From Datisca glomerata (lineage: Eukaryota; Streptophyta; Magnoliopsida; Cucurbitales; Datiscaceae): 64,000 bases of DNA. Within the stretch, counting starts at the first letter, position 1. The number at the start of each line of letters is the position of its first letter. Both the position numbers and the translations under genes were made by a program. The DNA is taken from contig QANY01013423.1 of assembly GCA_003255025.1 (NCBI GenBank), forward strand, positions 2,332,804-2,396,803, in the 5' to 3' direction. Positions 22,601-36,800 of the stretch are shown here, piece by piece. The notes below the pieces were generated by a model. That model was not told the DNA's origin and searched no databases. It was given only the letters and a program-made list of their open reading frames with translations.

Positions 22601-23635
22601 TTTTTTAGGCAAATATATATCTTTTGAAAATTTTATTTACTACATAGTCAATAATAATAATTAGAAAAATAATCGTTTTAGAACAAATAAATAAAATTAT
22701 AAATTACATTTACTATAATATCCCATCAATTGCATTTATTTAACTACCATTTTTCCTTATTAATATCTAAACTAAATGTTTTTGAATTTTGAATTGTAGG
22801 AAAGATTGATCCATTTTAAGTTACTTAAAAGTTAAAGGATTGGATTATTATCTTTATTTACAAATAATAAATATTTTAATCATTTTCATATAAAACTATT
22901 TAATTACAAATAATAAATTTTTACTATTATTTCTATAGAAACAGTAAGATTACATATTTCTGAATATTAATGTATATTTTTATTATTCTCGTAATACAGT
23001 CAATGTCTATTAACCGATACTACTAAATATTATTGTTAATAATCATTTTATCATTTTTAATGTAATTTATGTAAATAACTATTATCAGAGTAATGATGAA
23101 TTTTTTGATGAATTTACTAAAATAATTATTGTATATTCGTAAGTAGTTTAATATAACAATATTTAAGTAAATAATTATTGCAATCTATATAAACATATAT
23201 ATATATATATATGTATATATATTTCCTTATATAAACAAAATTATGTAAATATATTGCCAAAACTAATTTGCAATATATTTACTCCAAATTTATATTTATT
23301 TATTTGATTAGTATACATATAATTGCCTAAAATCGTTACTAATTCCCCTAAGAAAATAAGGAATCACTCCATCTTAAACAAATGCATTTAGTGAAAAATT
23401 TATAGAATATAAAACAATGTATATTTTCTTATAAATCACAACTAATTATATTTATTTATTTGATTAAAATGCATCTATGTTAAGAAAATATCTAGTTATT
23501 CTGAATTTTTATTTATTTATTTATTTATTTATTAAAAATGTATATTTTCTTAAAAATCATAACTAATTCCCCTAAAAATAAGGGATTGTTCCATCTTGAA
23601 AAAATTACATTTAATGAAAAAACAGGAGAAAATAT
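22601..23635. other. Very AT-rich intergenic stretch
   Basis: Nothing recognisable. Repeated words such as TTATTTATTTATTT (23500-23530) and a near-duplicate pair (around 23340-23410 and 23530-23600) are present. Confidence 0.4.
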
Positions 23636-24600
23636 TTAGAAATAATTATTTTCATTAATTACATTTGTATTTACAAAAATAAAATGGATAAATAAATGAA
23701 AATAATTACATAATTCATATTTTGTCATATAATATATCTCATGTACATAATTCATATTTGTCATATAATATATCTCATTAAAAATTATTCTTCTCACTTT
23801 TTGAGATGCAAAATGACTAATTAAATTTTTGTATTCAAGTTTATTTAAAATATTTTTTTCGATAGATAACATCGCTAAATCATTCAACATTTCAAGTGAC
23901 AGTTGATCGTAAATATGACTTTATCAATTTAATTTAGAAAAACTCCGTTCTGCAGATTCAACCATTATATGGATTGTCAATAATATTCTATAAATAATAC
24001 ATGTATTTGGAAAAGAATCAAGTCTTTTTATATAGTTTAATACTTCAAGGAGTATTATTTTTATCTTGTAAAACTTCTCTTAATACTTTTAATTCTGAAA
24101 ATAGATGAAAGCCGTCAAATCATATTTTAAGAAATTATCAAGTTCTAAAGCATTTTTTGTGTAAATTATTATCATCTAATGATCTTAATATTTGAAAGTT
24201 AAATAAAAAACAAAATATATTTTCATATAATTTAAATTGTTGAAATCTACGCTCAATAGACGAAATAACTTGATCTACAATATATATGAAATAATGTATT
24301 CTAAAGGTTCTATAGGAGATATTACTGTTTCATCGTTATTAATTTCATCAAATTGTTTTTTTTCCTTCAAATTATACTTTTTTCACGAAATACAGGTTCT
24401 ATTTCCAATTTAGATTTTATTTCCTTAAAAGTTATTAAAGCATATGTAAATCTATTTTCTCTGTATTTTTTCAAAAAAGAAATAAGTCATTTTAATTGAT
24501 CGATAACATTATCAATTTCCGTGTCCTTAGATTGTAAGTTCTTACTAATTCAGTTAATAGAAAACAAGATATCATACCAAATAATCATACCCAATAAGAA
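23636..24600 (-). pseudogene. hAT transposase remnant (C-terminal dimerisation region)
   Basis: On the minus strand, about 23960-23780 reads ESAERSFSKL, a short degraded stretch, then LNDLAMLSIEKNIL and LISHFASQKVRRI. This pattern (ERSFSKL ... LAMLSIE ... FASQKVR) is characteristic of the dimerisation region of hAT transposases related to plant zinc-finger MYM-type 1-like proteins. Stops interrupt it at least once and the upstream part (to about 24600) is more degraded. Coding bounds beyond 23890 are approximate. Confidence 0.65.
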
Positions 24601-24655
24601 TTCAAAGTTCTCAATTTCATACATTGCTAAGCATTAGCTTCATTACATGTTTTGA

Positions 24656-24706
24656 GAGGGAGGGGGAGGAGGGAGGGGGAGGGGGGAAGGGGGAGGGATT
24701 ATTTAA
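24656..24706 (+). repeat. Purine-rich G-tract
   Basis: About 50 bases of GAGGG / GGGGA units without interruption, an outlier in this AT-rich region. It may form a G-quadruplex or simply be a slippage product. Confidence 0.8.
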
Positions 24707-25014
24707 ATAGAAAAATAGTTTTCTTAATTAAAGGGTTTTGATCAAAAATTTAAATTTTCGAAAGACAAATGTCATCGTTCTGGAGCCACTGGCCATTGAA
24801 AACGCAACCGCCAAAACTATCTCAAGGATTTGAGATCTTAAGGTATAACACTTGTTATTGAGGCATGTTATGTGGTTGACTTTACTTTTTCGTGGATTGT
24901 AGCCTCAGCATCCACCAACCGTATTTGTTGTTCCCTGTAGGGATTCAGGGAAATAAGAAGGTTTGACGAAGGCGAGTTCAGCTACCGTTGGAGAAATGGA
25001 GCACTGTTATCAGC

Positions 25015-26700
25015 CGTATCTATGGAAACTATTAAATTGTTATTTGATAACAGTTTTATGGTTTTACGTGATGTTTATTATATTCTAGTTTTTTAGAAGA
25101 ACCTTATTTCAGTAGTTAGTTTAATTGATCAATGATTAAATTTGAATTTCATTGACAAATATATTGGTATTTTTTGAAATAACTACTTAATTACTACTGC
25201 ACGTTTAATAAATAAATTATTTTACGTAAAACTAATAGCTCCAACGATATGTGACACTAAAGTGAATGTTGATTCACAAAAGGATAGTAAAAGGTTGAAG
25301 TCTGACTCAACCGATTTAGCCTATTTGTGTCACTTACGTCTTAGCACATTAGCCTGGACATGATTAAAAAACTTACAAATGATGGTCCATTGAAAACTTT
25401 AAGTGTGTGATCACTACCCACATGTGAATCATGTATAGAAGGTAAAATGACTAAGAGGCATTTTTCAGCGAAGAGTGAAAGAGCCACTCAATGCCTTGAA
25501 CTCGTACATAGTGATGTATGTGGGCCATTGAATATTCAAGCAAGATGAGATTATGAATACTTTGTAATATTCACTGATGATTACTCACGTTTTGAACATG
25601 TTCGTCTAATGCACCAAAAGTCTGAAATCTTTAAAAAGTTAAAAGAGTATAAGACTTGGTTGAGAAGTAATTAGAGAAATAAATCAAAACACTACTATCT
25701 CATCATGGTGGAGAGTACTTGCTGGGAGAGTTCGAAGACTTTTTTAAGAAAGAATGTATTCTTTTTCAGCTTACAACAACTAGCACTCTAGACCAGGATG
25801 GTGCTTCAGAGAGAAACAATCAAACTTTGATGGATATGGTTAGATCCATGATGAGTTACTCATCCCTCCTAGATTCATTTTGGAGATATGCTTTGGAAAC
25901 AACCGCATACATTCGGAACTAAGTTCCGTCGAAGATGGTACCAGGCACGTCATATGAAATATGGAATGGACGAAAGTCGTACTTTGACCACTTTAGAATA
26001 TGAGGGTGTCCAACACATGTTCTGAATTAGAAGACAGGCAAGTTAGCTAGCCGATGAGAATTATGCATATTTGTAGGATATCCCAAAGGAATGATGGGTA
26101 TGTCTTCTATAATCTGACTGGTACCTGAGTAAATCTATGGTAAGAAGCCATGAACGTTGAGATACATTCGATGTACTCGAATAGAGTCTAAAAACTTGTA
26201 AATCTTCCTGAAGGGATAAAACCTGTAGGGTGTAAATGGATCTATAAGAAAAAAGAGAGATTGTGATGGGAATGTGGAAACATTCAAAAATCCATCTGAA
26301 TCCTCCTATTCATTATTGCTGCTCTCGATTATGAAATCTGGCATATGGATATTAAGCTTTTTCTGAATGACAATCTTGAAGAATGTACATTTATACTACT
26401 CAACCAGACGAGTTCATGGAGAAAGGCCAAGAGGATAAGGTTTGTGAACTTCTGAAGTTCATTTATGTGGAAATGGAGCACTAGTATCGGCCGTATTCAG
26501 AAAGTCTCCGAAACAATGAAAATGTATAAATCTTTTCTACTTCTTTTGATTACGTTTAATTTAATATGCATAATTGAATGTATGGTTTTAATATTTAGTA
26601 CGATTAAATTAGTTGATGTAATTTTTTTATATATGCTCCCACGAACCGTTCGTGGTTCAATAATTTTTTCTCAAAATTTTAAAACTTGATCCAAAACCTC
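25015..26700 (+). mobile_element. Broken copia retrotransposon fragment, copy 1
   Basis: With several stops and shifts the plus strand encodes a copia gag-pre-integrase/integrase segment: CHLRLSTLA-like, then CESCIEGKMTKR, then LVHSDVCGPL containing the first catalytic Asp, YFVIFTDDYSRF with the second Asp, and GASERNNQTL. It ends in LTR-like sequence (26520-26700) related to 381-560. It is colinear with 28100-29985 but lacks about 450 bp present there (near 26125). Neither copy can make a functional protein. Confidence 0.8.
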
Positions 26701-28060
26701 CGCCACCCCAAGAAGAATCGCCTGACTGAAATTAGTTGAAATACGCTCTATCAAATGATCCAAAGAAGAATCGGGTATAATCAGCCATCACAACTTGTAG
26801 ATCTAATGAAGTACCATGGGCGAGTAATCGAAGACAGTCACACAACGAATGCTGTAAAAAAAATACCATAGATATTTATCTAGATCTAGGTAGAGGAAAA
26901 AATATTATAGATTTAGATCTAGGTGGAGGAAAAACCATCATAGATCTAGATCTAGGTGAAAAAAAACTTTTTTTTTGAAAATGAAAGAAAATAGAATTAA
27001 AATGATAGAAAAAAACTTCATTGAAAAAGGAGATATGAGATGTTCTTATCCGGTGAAAAATGAAAGTGATGAATGAATAAATGAAAGATAGTTTTTTCAG
27101 AGAGAGATTTATGTGGAGTCAATGTTGGCTGAGATAAATTGAAGCATAATATTTATTTAGTTTTAAAATATGTAAAAGTTAAAAAAATACCATTTTTACT
27201 ACATTTTACTTTCGTAGATAGATAAAAGTTAATCATTATTTTATTAAATTCATTCATCACACACACATACTCATAAATTAGTTACTCAAGTTATTTTTGC
27301 TACTCTTTTCTGGTCATTTTTGTAAATCACATCTTGAAACTTGTATTTTTTTTATAGTTTTCCAAAAAATATAAATGTGACTAAGTGAAAAAAGATATTT
27401 TTGATAAAAATTGTCCAGACTATTATGAGATTCTAAATTAATAAATCTTTTGACATTCTCTTAAGCTCAATCACATATACCGTTTTAATTATTAGATATA
27501 TATGAAATTTGAATAACTAAAAGATAAAATGAAGGAATTGTGTCAAGGAATTTTGTAATAGTTTTTTGGTTGTATTGTGCATATTTAGGGCTATCCTTCG
27601 TATTTTTTAAAATTTGTTGTGCAATTGAATTTATCTAGTTTACTCAATATCATTAAATTTATTTATAATGAGTTTATATAAAATATGAATTTTAAAAACT
27701 ATACACTTCATACTTTGACTTATGTCTATAGTTGAATATAATATTTTTCACTTTTAATACATATAAATTTTAAGTTAAAATGTAAAATACACCTCTCCAC
27801 TTTGACTAAAATATAAACTATACGTCTATATTTTTTTCATATTTTTATGCCCTTACATTTTGACCAAAATGTAAAATATACCATTCAGTAACATTTTATT
27901 GGTTAAATCTAACAGAAAATTAACTCCGTCCATTTTCTCCATTATTTCCCTTCATTTTCATTATTTTCCTCCATTTACCTACACTACTTTCCCCTCATTT
28001 TCACTTTCAACGTATTTTCTTTTCATGAATTTTCGTGTTTGTAAAATTAGTTTGCCTTTC
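26701..28060. other. AT-rich spacer between the two copia copies
   Basis: 26868-26970 holds a short tandem array of about 35-bp units built on TAGATCTAGGTGGAGGAAAA. 27660-28020 is an AT-rich, repeat-like stretch. No gene seen. Confidence 0.45.
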
Positions 28061-28099
28061 TTTTCATGAGTTTACGTTTTCTTTTCATGAATTTCATCA

Positions 28100-29985
28100 T
28101 ATGTCCTGTTATCAACCGTATCTATGAGCACTGTTATCAACCGTATTTATGGAAATTATTAAATTATCATTTGATAACAGTTTTTATGATTTTACGTGAT
28201 ATTTATTATATCTTAGTTTTTGGGAAGAACCTTATTTCAGTAGTTAGTTTAATCGAGCAATGAATAAATTTGAATTTCATTGATAAATATATTTGTATTT
28301 TTTTTTGAAATAACTACTTAATTACTACTACACGTTTGATAAATAAATTTTTTTACGTAAAACCAATAGCTCCAACGATATGTTCTAAAGTGAATAATGA
28401 TTCACAAAGGGATAGTAAAAGGCTGAAGGCTGACTCAACCGATCTAGCCTATTTTTGTCACTTACGTCTTGGCACATTAGCCTGGACTTGATTAAAAAAC
28501 TTAAAAATGATGGTCCATTGAAAACTTTAAGTGTGTGATCACTACCCACATGCGAATCGTGTATAGAAAGTAAAATGACTAAGAGACATTTTTCAGGGAA
28601 GAGTGAAAGAACCACTCAATGTCTCCAACTCGCACATAATGATGTATATGAGCCATTGAATATCCAAGCAAGAGGAGGTTATGAATACTTTGTAACATTC
28701 ACTGATGATTACTCGCGTTTTGAACATAAACATCTAATGCACCAAAAGTCTGAAATCTTTAAAAAGTTCAAAGAGTATAAGACTTGGTTGAGAAGAAATT
28801 AGAGAAACAAATCAAAACACAACGATCTGATCATGGTGGAGAGCACTTGCTAGGAGAGTTCGAAGACTTTCTTAAGGAATAATGTATTCTTTTTTCTCAG
28901 CTTACAACAACTGGCACTCTAGACCAGAATGGTGCATCAGAGAGAAACAATCGAACTTTGATGGATATGGTTAGATCCATGATGAGTTACTCATCCCCCC
29001 TAGATTCGTTTTGAAGATATGCCTTGAAAACAACCGCATACATTCTGAACTAAGTTCCGTCGAAGATGGTACCAGGCACGTCATATGAAATATGGAATGG
29101 ACGGAAGTCGTACTTTGACCACTTTAGAATATGAGGGTGTCTAACACATGTTCTGAATTAGAAGACAGGCAAGTTAGCCAGCCGATGAGAATTATGCATA
29201 TTTGTAGGATATCCCAAAGGAACGATGGGTATGTCTTCTATAATCTGACTGGTAAGAAAACATTCGTAAGAACGGATGCACGTTTTCTCGAAGAAGAATG
29301 CATAAGAAGTGTGAAGCCGAGAAGCACTCTTGTGCTAGTTGAATTATTGAGTGGGAGGAAACCAACTCTCCAATCATGAAATTTTTCTTATTCAGTAATG
29401 GAAGAACCATAGCTAGGGCGAGAACCTATGGAGCCTCGAATCAATGGGAGAGTTGTGAGACAACCTTACAGGTACATGTCTTATGGAGATGAGTCAACAA
29501 CAGTCTCAGATAAGGATCATTAAGAACTTATCTCATACTCACAGGCCATGGCTAGTCCTGAAGCAAACCTATGGCAAGAACCATGAACGTTGAGATACAT
29601 TCGATGTACTCGAATGGAGTCTAAAAACTTGTAGATCTTCCTGAAGGGATACAACCTGTAGGGTGTAAATAGATCTATAAGAAAAAAAGAGATTGTGATG
29701 GGAATGTGGAAACATTCAAAAATCCATATGAATCCTCCTATTCATTGTTGCTGCTCTTGATTATGAAATCTGGCATATAGATGTTAAGACTGCTTTTTGT
29801 GAACTCTTGAAGTCCATTTATGGGGAAATGGAGCACTAGTATCGGTCGTATTCAGAAAGTCTCTGATACAATGTAAATGGTTTTAATATTTAATATGATT
29901 AAATTAGTTGATGTAAATTTTTTTTTATATTTCACCCACGAATCATTCTTGGTTTAATAATTTTTCCTCAAATTTTTAAAACCTG
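28100..29985 (+). mobile_element. Broken copia retrotransposon fragment, copy 2
   Basis: Closely similar to 25015-26700 over nearly its whole length, including many shared stop codons and the same truncated end, but retaining about 450 bp (about 29230-29580) that copy 1 has lost. Shared defects indicate that an already dead fragment was duplicated, rather than two independent insertions. The terminal LTR-like part (29880-29985) matches 386-430 in reverse complement. Confidence 0.8.
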
Positions 29986-30429
29986 AAAATATCAATGCAA
30001 ATAGGGAAAAAAGGAATTAAAAGGGAAGATGAGTAACCTCCCAAACAGTCGTGGCGTCTTGATTGATTCCTTTTTCGTCCTTGTTGGGTAGACATTGAGA
30101 GGGAAGAAGAAGAGCCTTGCAATCGAACACGAGCAACACCATTACGAATATTGTAAATCATCATCTTACTCGTTCTCATGTGTGTGGTATGTGAATTTTA
30201 AAGTTATATTTTATGAAAATTATATTTTATCGTTTGATTAAATTATAAAAATATAAAAAAAAAATATAATTTACATGTTAATCAAAATAAAGGGTGTATT
30301 CTATATATTAACTTAAATTTTATGTAAAACGTGCAATGCATGATCTGTTAACTAGTATAATGTTGTAAAAAAAGTAACGCATTGAACGAAGTAACTGCCT
30401 CGGCTACTGATTTGTTGGATGAGAGTGCG

Positions 30430-30572
30430 TGGTTAGGTTAGGGCCGTTGGACCCGCTGACATTTCTTTGTATATAAATAATCGAGTCGAGGTTTTTTGTT
30501 TACAGTAGAATTATCTTCTCTTTTCTTGTTTTTTTTATTGAAAGAAATAGAGAACAAAGCGCAGATACAACA
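30430..30572 (+). promoter_or_regulatory. ACT1 core promoter
   Basis: TATATAA at 30470-30476, about 97 bp before the ATG, lies in CATTTCTTTGTATATAA.TAATCG, which is nearly identical to the sequence around the ACT2 TATA box (39479-39502). Upstream of this core the two promoters diverge completely, and no CACGTGAATCATG-like site exists within 2 kb. Confidence 0.65.
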
Positions 30573-32489
30573 ATGTCGTCCACGGTGATGCCATTGAAAG
30601 TGGAGCTCATAAACAGAGATACCATCAAACCCACTTCCCCAACGCCTGACCACCTCAAACATTTCAAAGTTTCCTTATTAGACCAGCTGGCTGCCGCTGC
30701 TTATGTTCCCATCATTCTCTTCTATCCTAAGCAACAGCTGGTTGTTGACGATGATGATGATGAATCATCAGTCAAATCTATTGATAGATTCAACCACCGC
30801 CTCAAGAGTTCTTTGTCTGAAACGTTGACTCGATTTTACCCACTTGCAGGGAGAGCCAATGGCAATACCTCAATTGATTGTAATGACGAAGGCGCTGAAT
30901 TTATTGAATCTCGAGTCAACTGCCTTCTTTCTGACTTTCTCAAACAGCCAAATTTTGAGTCATCAAAACTGTTGCTGCCTAATCAAATTAAATCTTCTGC
31001 TGATAATTCCACAGGACGTTTTCTGTTATTAGTTCAGAGTAGTTTGTTTGAATGTGGTGGTATTGCTATTGGTGTTAACATATCACACATGCTTGGTGAT
31101 GCTGCTTCTATTAGCACTTTTATTAAGAGTTGGTCTGCAACCGCTCTTCGAGGTTCTCACCCCAACCACCACGATCAATATCAGGTGCGCTGTGAAATTT
31201 TGAATTATGACCAAAAGCTTAAAAATGAATTTATATATTTGAATTATTTCTTTGACGTTCTCCAATTTCTCATGTTACCCTAAACTTTTTAATGGGCTTA
31301 ATACGTGGATAATATTCTTTAAGCTAACACGTGGATCATAAGTAGAAATGACAGGTTTTGATAACCAAGTTAAGAAAATGGTTGCAAAAATAAGTTATAA
31401 TTTTTTGTTGTTGAGGTAACGAATTTAGTTGCATATATAATGTAACACATGCGTATTTTGTTACGTTACATATATTTTCCCACGGCCACTTTTAAAAATT
31501 AGACGATCCATTTTTTTTTATCATTTTTAAAACTAGAGGATTGACGGCCAATCAAATGCAACTTCCTCCTAACTTTGTCATATATATAAATTAGACTCAA
31601 ACTTTTAATTCCATAGAAAATGATAGAAAAAATCAACTTTCCCGCTCAAATATCAAACATGGCCAGAAAATTTTTTATTTGCGAAAATGTCGAGCTAAGT
31701 AATTTATTTACCAAAATTACACTGATGTAAATAAATTACTTACCATGTTTTTGACCATTTTTGCAAAAGTTTTTCAGACATTTTTATAATTTAAACTGAA
31801 AAGTTGATTATTTTTACAGTTTAAACTGAAAAATTGATAATTTTTACAACTGTCCCTTAATTTAACCTATCACACATTCTTAATTTTAACAATTAGCAAG
31901 TCACACCACTAAACAACGACTAAATAAGGATGAGATTTTTTTTCAGAAAAAGACACCCTTAGAAAAATATTTTGGAAAAATACCCATTCTTAAAAAAATC
32001 AAATTTCTAAACCATTGGCTTTCCTCTTCCAATTGCCCCTCATCATAACACATCGCCCCACTTATCTTCTTCCTTCTTTCCTCTTCCAAATCTGAACAGT
32101 CTCCCTCCTTTCTTAAGGAGTCAAACCCATATCCGAACCCTCTTCATTTTTTCCCGATTTCATCTCAATTTATTTTTCATTACTTCTCCTCCTCAAGAAA
32201 AACGTGCCTCTTCCTCTCCCAGCCATGAGTAGAAGTTGAAGATCTGGCTTTTGTGCATTTTGAAGCTCTGAAAAATAACCGATTAACTCGAACAGTAGCT
32301 TTGTATTTCAAAGTTTAATTGATAAAAAAAACAAATGAAAAGGAACTCGTTTGAAACCCACCTGCAAAAAATTAAAACTCAAATGAAAAGGCGATTAAAT
32401 GCCCAACATTCAAACAGACAAACAGTTTCTTTGATTCTCTCCAAAAGTAGAAAATGACAAATTTTATAAAAGAAGAGAGAAGTGTTTTT

Positions 32490-32529
<40 letters not shown>

Positions 32530-33499
32530 GGTCTGGTTTATAGGAGCGGGATTCATAGAGGATTGGAAGATGGATCGGTTACAAAATTTTCAAGCATTTA
32601 AGATGTGTGATTTACTAATTACGAAAGTTGGAGGGTGAAATAGGCTAAATTAAAACTTTATGAATGTTATTTGCACAAATTTGATGGGGCAAGTTGCATT
32701 TAACTCATATTATAAATTAATTGTGTAACAGGTGGTACCTCATTTCGTGGGTGATTCTCTTTTACCACCATCCCCCCATATCCCAGTTGCTATGCAATCC
32801 CCTGACGAAGTTGCCCCACAAGTGAAGTGCTTGACGAGAAGGTTCGTCTTCGATGCACAAAAAATCGCCGCACTTAAAGAAAAGGCTGCCAGTGAAAGCG
32901 TGCAGAAACCCACACGTGTTGAAGCTATATTTGTACTCATTTGGAAATGTGCGACCGCAGCCTCAAAATCATCAGCCTCTGCTCATGGGGTTGTAAAGCA
33001 GACGTCGGTGTTATCTGTAACAGTGAACTTTCGTTCAAGAATCTCTCCACCATTGCCACAAACCTCAATTGGAAATCTTCTGGGGAGTTTCATTGCACAA
33101 TCGTCTACAGAAGACATGAAATTGGAAGCTTTGGTTGGTAAGTTAAGGGAAGGGATGACGGAATTCAGTAAAAATGGGGTTAAAATATACCAAGAGGAAA
33201 ACGCATTCCCTAAAATAATGGAGGCTCTGGGTGCAAGTTTTTATCAAAGACAAGACGTAGATTTTTATACATGCAGCAGTTGGAGCAGATTGGATTTATA
33301 TGATACTGATTTTGGGTGGGGAAAGCCAATGTGGGTGACCGTAGCTGGTTTAATGTTCTTGAACTTTATAATGTTGATGGATACTAAAGATGGTCAAGGA
33401 ATTGAAGCCTGGGTCACATTGAGCGAACCACACATGGCCTTTTTTGAAGCTGATCCTGAGTTGCTTTCTTTTGCTTCTCCGAATCCCCGTGTCTTCTAG
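30573..33499 (+). CDS. ACT: BAHD acyltransferase (ACT paralogue 1), two exons
   Basis: Exon 1 is 30573-31184 (204 codons, donor CAG|GTGCGC). The intron is 31185-32731, ending in AACAG. Exon 2 is 32732-33499, phase 0, giving 459 aa. The catalytic HxxxD is H172-M-L-G-D176 and the structural DFGWG is at 397-401; both are intact. Family: acetyl-CoA-dependent BAHD (vinorine synthase-like clade), cytosolic. Cucurbit ACT acetylates the C-25 hydroxyl of cucurbitacins. Colinear with the gene at 39650, which has no intron at this site. The proximal promoter lacks the cluster motif, so it may be weakly expressed or differently regulated even though the coding sequence appears functional. Which triterpenoid it uses, if any, is not visible. 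Confidence 0.92.
31185..32731 (+). other. 1.5-kb intron of ACT1 with a (GA)n run
   Basis: The intron contains TTTAAACTGAAAA.TTGATAATTTTTAC direct duplications (about 31790-31850), a pyrimidine-rich block (32030-32230) and an uninterrupted (GA)n tract at about 32496-32527. The middle looks like inserted repeat DNA. Confidence 0.7.
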
Positions 33500-33879
33500 T
33501 CGTATTCTCTAGTTTATGTTCCTTGTACCTCTGTCTTTCTGTTCCGCAAATGACAAACCCGCTGTCATCAGCATTCTCTGAATAATGAACATCGTCTTGA
33601 TCATTTCTAGTAATTTATTTCTTAATTACACTGTTTGTGTCAAGAATGTTTGTTGTCGATCTCATGCATTACGAACCATACTATAGGTAGTTATGAAATG
33701 GTGGAAATTATAAACGTAGATGCGTGAAAGTTAGTGTCAAATAATTATACTGCCTCAATGATTGGTCTTAAAATCTGAAATGACATAAATTTTACTGTGA
33801 ATGTATAAATTCGACACCAGTATGTGATGTTTATTCAAATACACTTTGACAATAAGTAAGGGAAATGTTTTGTTATGTT

Positions 33880-36800
33880 AGTGTCAGGGGCATCATTGTC
33901 CGGTGAAAAAAATACATCCCGCGCAACATCCCCTCATAGGCTCAAACGCCCAATTTTCGTGGGCGAGTAAGATTTTAAACTTTTTGTGGTGAGATCTGGG
34001 TAGTTGATGTTCTCTAATTGGCACTATAAAATGTAAATTTTGCAGTTGCACCAGTAAATTTAACTAATATCACAATACGTTTAAATACACAACCAAATAT
34101 TGTAAAGTGTAATACCACTAATATTTTAAGTCGAAAATCACGAAACTATATTAATATTCAGGGAAAAAGAAAAATAGATTATTTTCGTAAAGAGAAATTG
34201 ATATTGAAAAGAACATTGTTTTATGGTACACATTTGATAGGCAATTTTATTTGAACGTTTTAAATTGAACCAAAAAAATTAAGTTTTATTTTGATGAATT
34301 ACTAAGAAGAAACATTTTTTAATTATTCTATCTTAAGCAACGCCTAATCTTTTAGGAAGTAAAAAGGAACGATCATTTTAGTGTCCACTCAAGCTCGGGA
34401 TTAGAGCAACTCCCCAGCTCCGACAAAGAAAGGATTGAAGTCTCGTCCGGACCAAATTACAGCTCGGTGGAAGTAAAAGTGGAGCTTCGTTTATTGATGG
34501 TCAATTACTTTAAGGATCAAGTTCTTTGTTTAAAGTTCGTTCGAGCTCGAGATGGACAACCAAGCTTATGCATACACAAATGTTATAACATAAAGAAAAT
34601 AATCAAGAGCAGAGTTGTTAAAAAAAATTCCACTCAAGATGGAAATGATTACAAATACAAGAAAAGAAAAAATTACAGAGATCTCCTCCCCAGGAAGAGG
34701 GCGAACCCCTTCTTTAGGCTAACTTAAAAGTAAAAGACACCCCACGTCGGGGCTGGTCGTCGCAGGATCTCCATAGCTTTCTTGAGATCTTTTGAGGTCT
34801 TGAGGGCTCAAGTTGCTTGACGACCAAGGGTTCAGGTTCATAGTGGCTTGGTCTAAGGCCTACTCCAAGTCAAGCTAAAAGGGAACTCAACCCGTGAACA
34901 ATACGCCCTCCCAAGTTGAGGACGAAAAAAAAGCTTCAATCTCTCCCACAAGGGGAGAAAGGGAAGGGAGTGGCTATGCTCGGGTTTGAGAAGATACCGA
35001 AGGATATGACTGCAAGGGTTGTGCTTGGCCCACTCCTAGCGCATGTTGTAATGAGCGGTTGATGGATCGAAAAAAAGAGGTGGTAAAAGGAAGGGAATGG
35101 TGACGCGGAAGGAGATGGATTGTGGCTGGTGAATGTGCTTCATTACGGATCAAAGGTTAAGACTACAGGCTAGGTTGCAAACATTTCCTAAGGATAATGC
35201 TTTTGCAATAGATTGACTTTGCAACTATAAGCTGGTAACCAATGAAAAAAGAGGGTTCACCAAACATGATTACTGACAACAAGAAAATCACCATGAACGA
35301 AACATCAATGACTTTGAGCGTGGCGTTTAAAAGGAGACAAAGAGGGAAATAACGATCGTGGAAAAGAAAATCGAGAGGAAGACCCCCAACTGAAAGAGGC
35401 CCCAGAATGGGAATGACCACTGCTCTCCCAAGGAGGAAAGAAGAACTAGGCGCGAGAACGAGGGTTGGCAAAGGTTTTGACTCTTTCAAAATGGCAAGGA
35501 TGAAGAAAATCAGGAGGAAAACGTCTATTTATAGGCCTTAAAGAAGAAAATTGCTCTTTTAATGGGCATTGAAATAGGTCATAATGACAACCGTTGAGGT
35601 GATCCCTCGAACGATCAGTTCATGAACCAAGGAGACCATTTCGGAAGACCAAACATCACGCACACACCACAAAAGTGAAGCGACGCATCTGTGACTCAGG
35701 CCTCGTGGTTGGTGACTCTCACCATCCTTCACGCGCAACCACACACCATCCTGACTCTTACTCCTAAGGAACCCATGACCTTGAATCGCGGTAAAGATGG
35801 GGGGATACACGAGCACATATGAGTCACAATAAAATACAATCATGCCATTAATTCCACTCATCACAGGGCCCCCAACAGAACAAGTTTCAAGTTTAATTGT
35901 GAATTTCCCGAGACGAGCGGAGCCCTTAGCTTATCATTACATTGAGGTAGCCTAGACAAGGAACATGGGGGAAAAATCTTCAAACCTGGGTGAGTAAAGC
36001 TACCCAGGTCCTCGATTGGGGGCAACTGCTATAGGGTTTCCTAATTACCAGTAACGCAAAGACACATGTCATATTGCGTTTAAAATGTTACTCTAAGAGA
36101 AGGTTCTAAGGCCCGACCACCTAGAAGGAAGAGGTTGGCCTTGCCTTGTCGGTCCAAAAAAAGCTCGGGTTGCACCAACCTTAGCACACAAAAGACAAAA
36201 TGAGTAAAACCCTGAAATGAGCTCAGACGACGATCAGAGTTAGGGGCATAATTGCCCGACGAAAGGTACATCTCCTCATAGGCCCAAATACCCAACAAGT
36301 CCAATCGTCATTGCAGAATGTCAAATCAGCCCCCGCCTGGTCACCTCGAAAGTACAACAACATTTAGTGCTCGTCACTTTATGATAAATGTGGCCTCCCA
36401 CCTGTTCAATCAAGGGCATACATCGTGTCTCGGGAGGCTTCTCTTGCATACTCCCGATGCTTCTCTAGTACGCTATCTCCTGCGATCTCCAGGTATAAAT
36501 ATCCCCATCAACCATAAGAGAGGGATGACATTTTCTCCTTTAAGGAAACTATGTCAAAATAACACAAGGATACTGACTTAGGCATCGGAGGGGATGACTT
36601 GTCAAAATATCCCCTCGCTCTTTGAGTTCTTTATTTGTACTTTGCAGATTCTAAGGTTAAGGGGAATTCCACGCTAAAAAGGAGATGGCATGTAACATTA
36701 CTATTAAGATTTTTAGCATCAACAGTGAAAAATGTGTTTCTTAGGAGGGCGCATGATGATTTGAGTGTGAGTAACGAAGAGTCAAAAAATTTAAAATTTG

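Noticed and set aside
25421..25433. CATGTGAATCATG, 12 of 13 match to the cluster motif
   Set aside because: It lies inside copia coding sequence, where it encodes the conserved Cys-Glu-Ser-Cys stretch; the sister copy at 28549-28561 has CATGCGAATCGTG. Treated as a coding coincidence.
32732..33499. Truncated acyltransferase starting at a GTG
   Set aside because: It is exon 2 of ACT1; joining 31184 to 32732 restores a continuous 459-aa protein with all motifs.
35163..35864. Minus ORFs of about 100 codons between the ACT genes
   Set aside because: They lie inside the LTR-like block bounded by direct repeats and show no similarity I can name.
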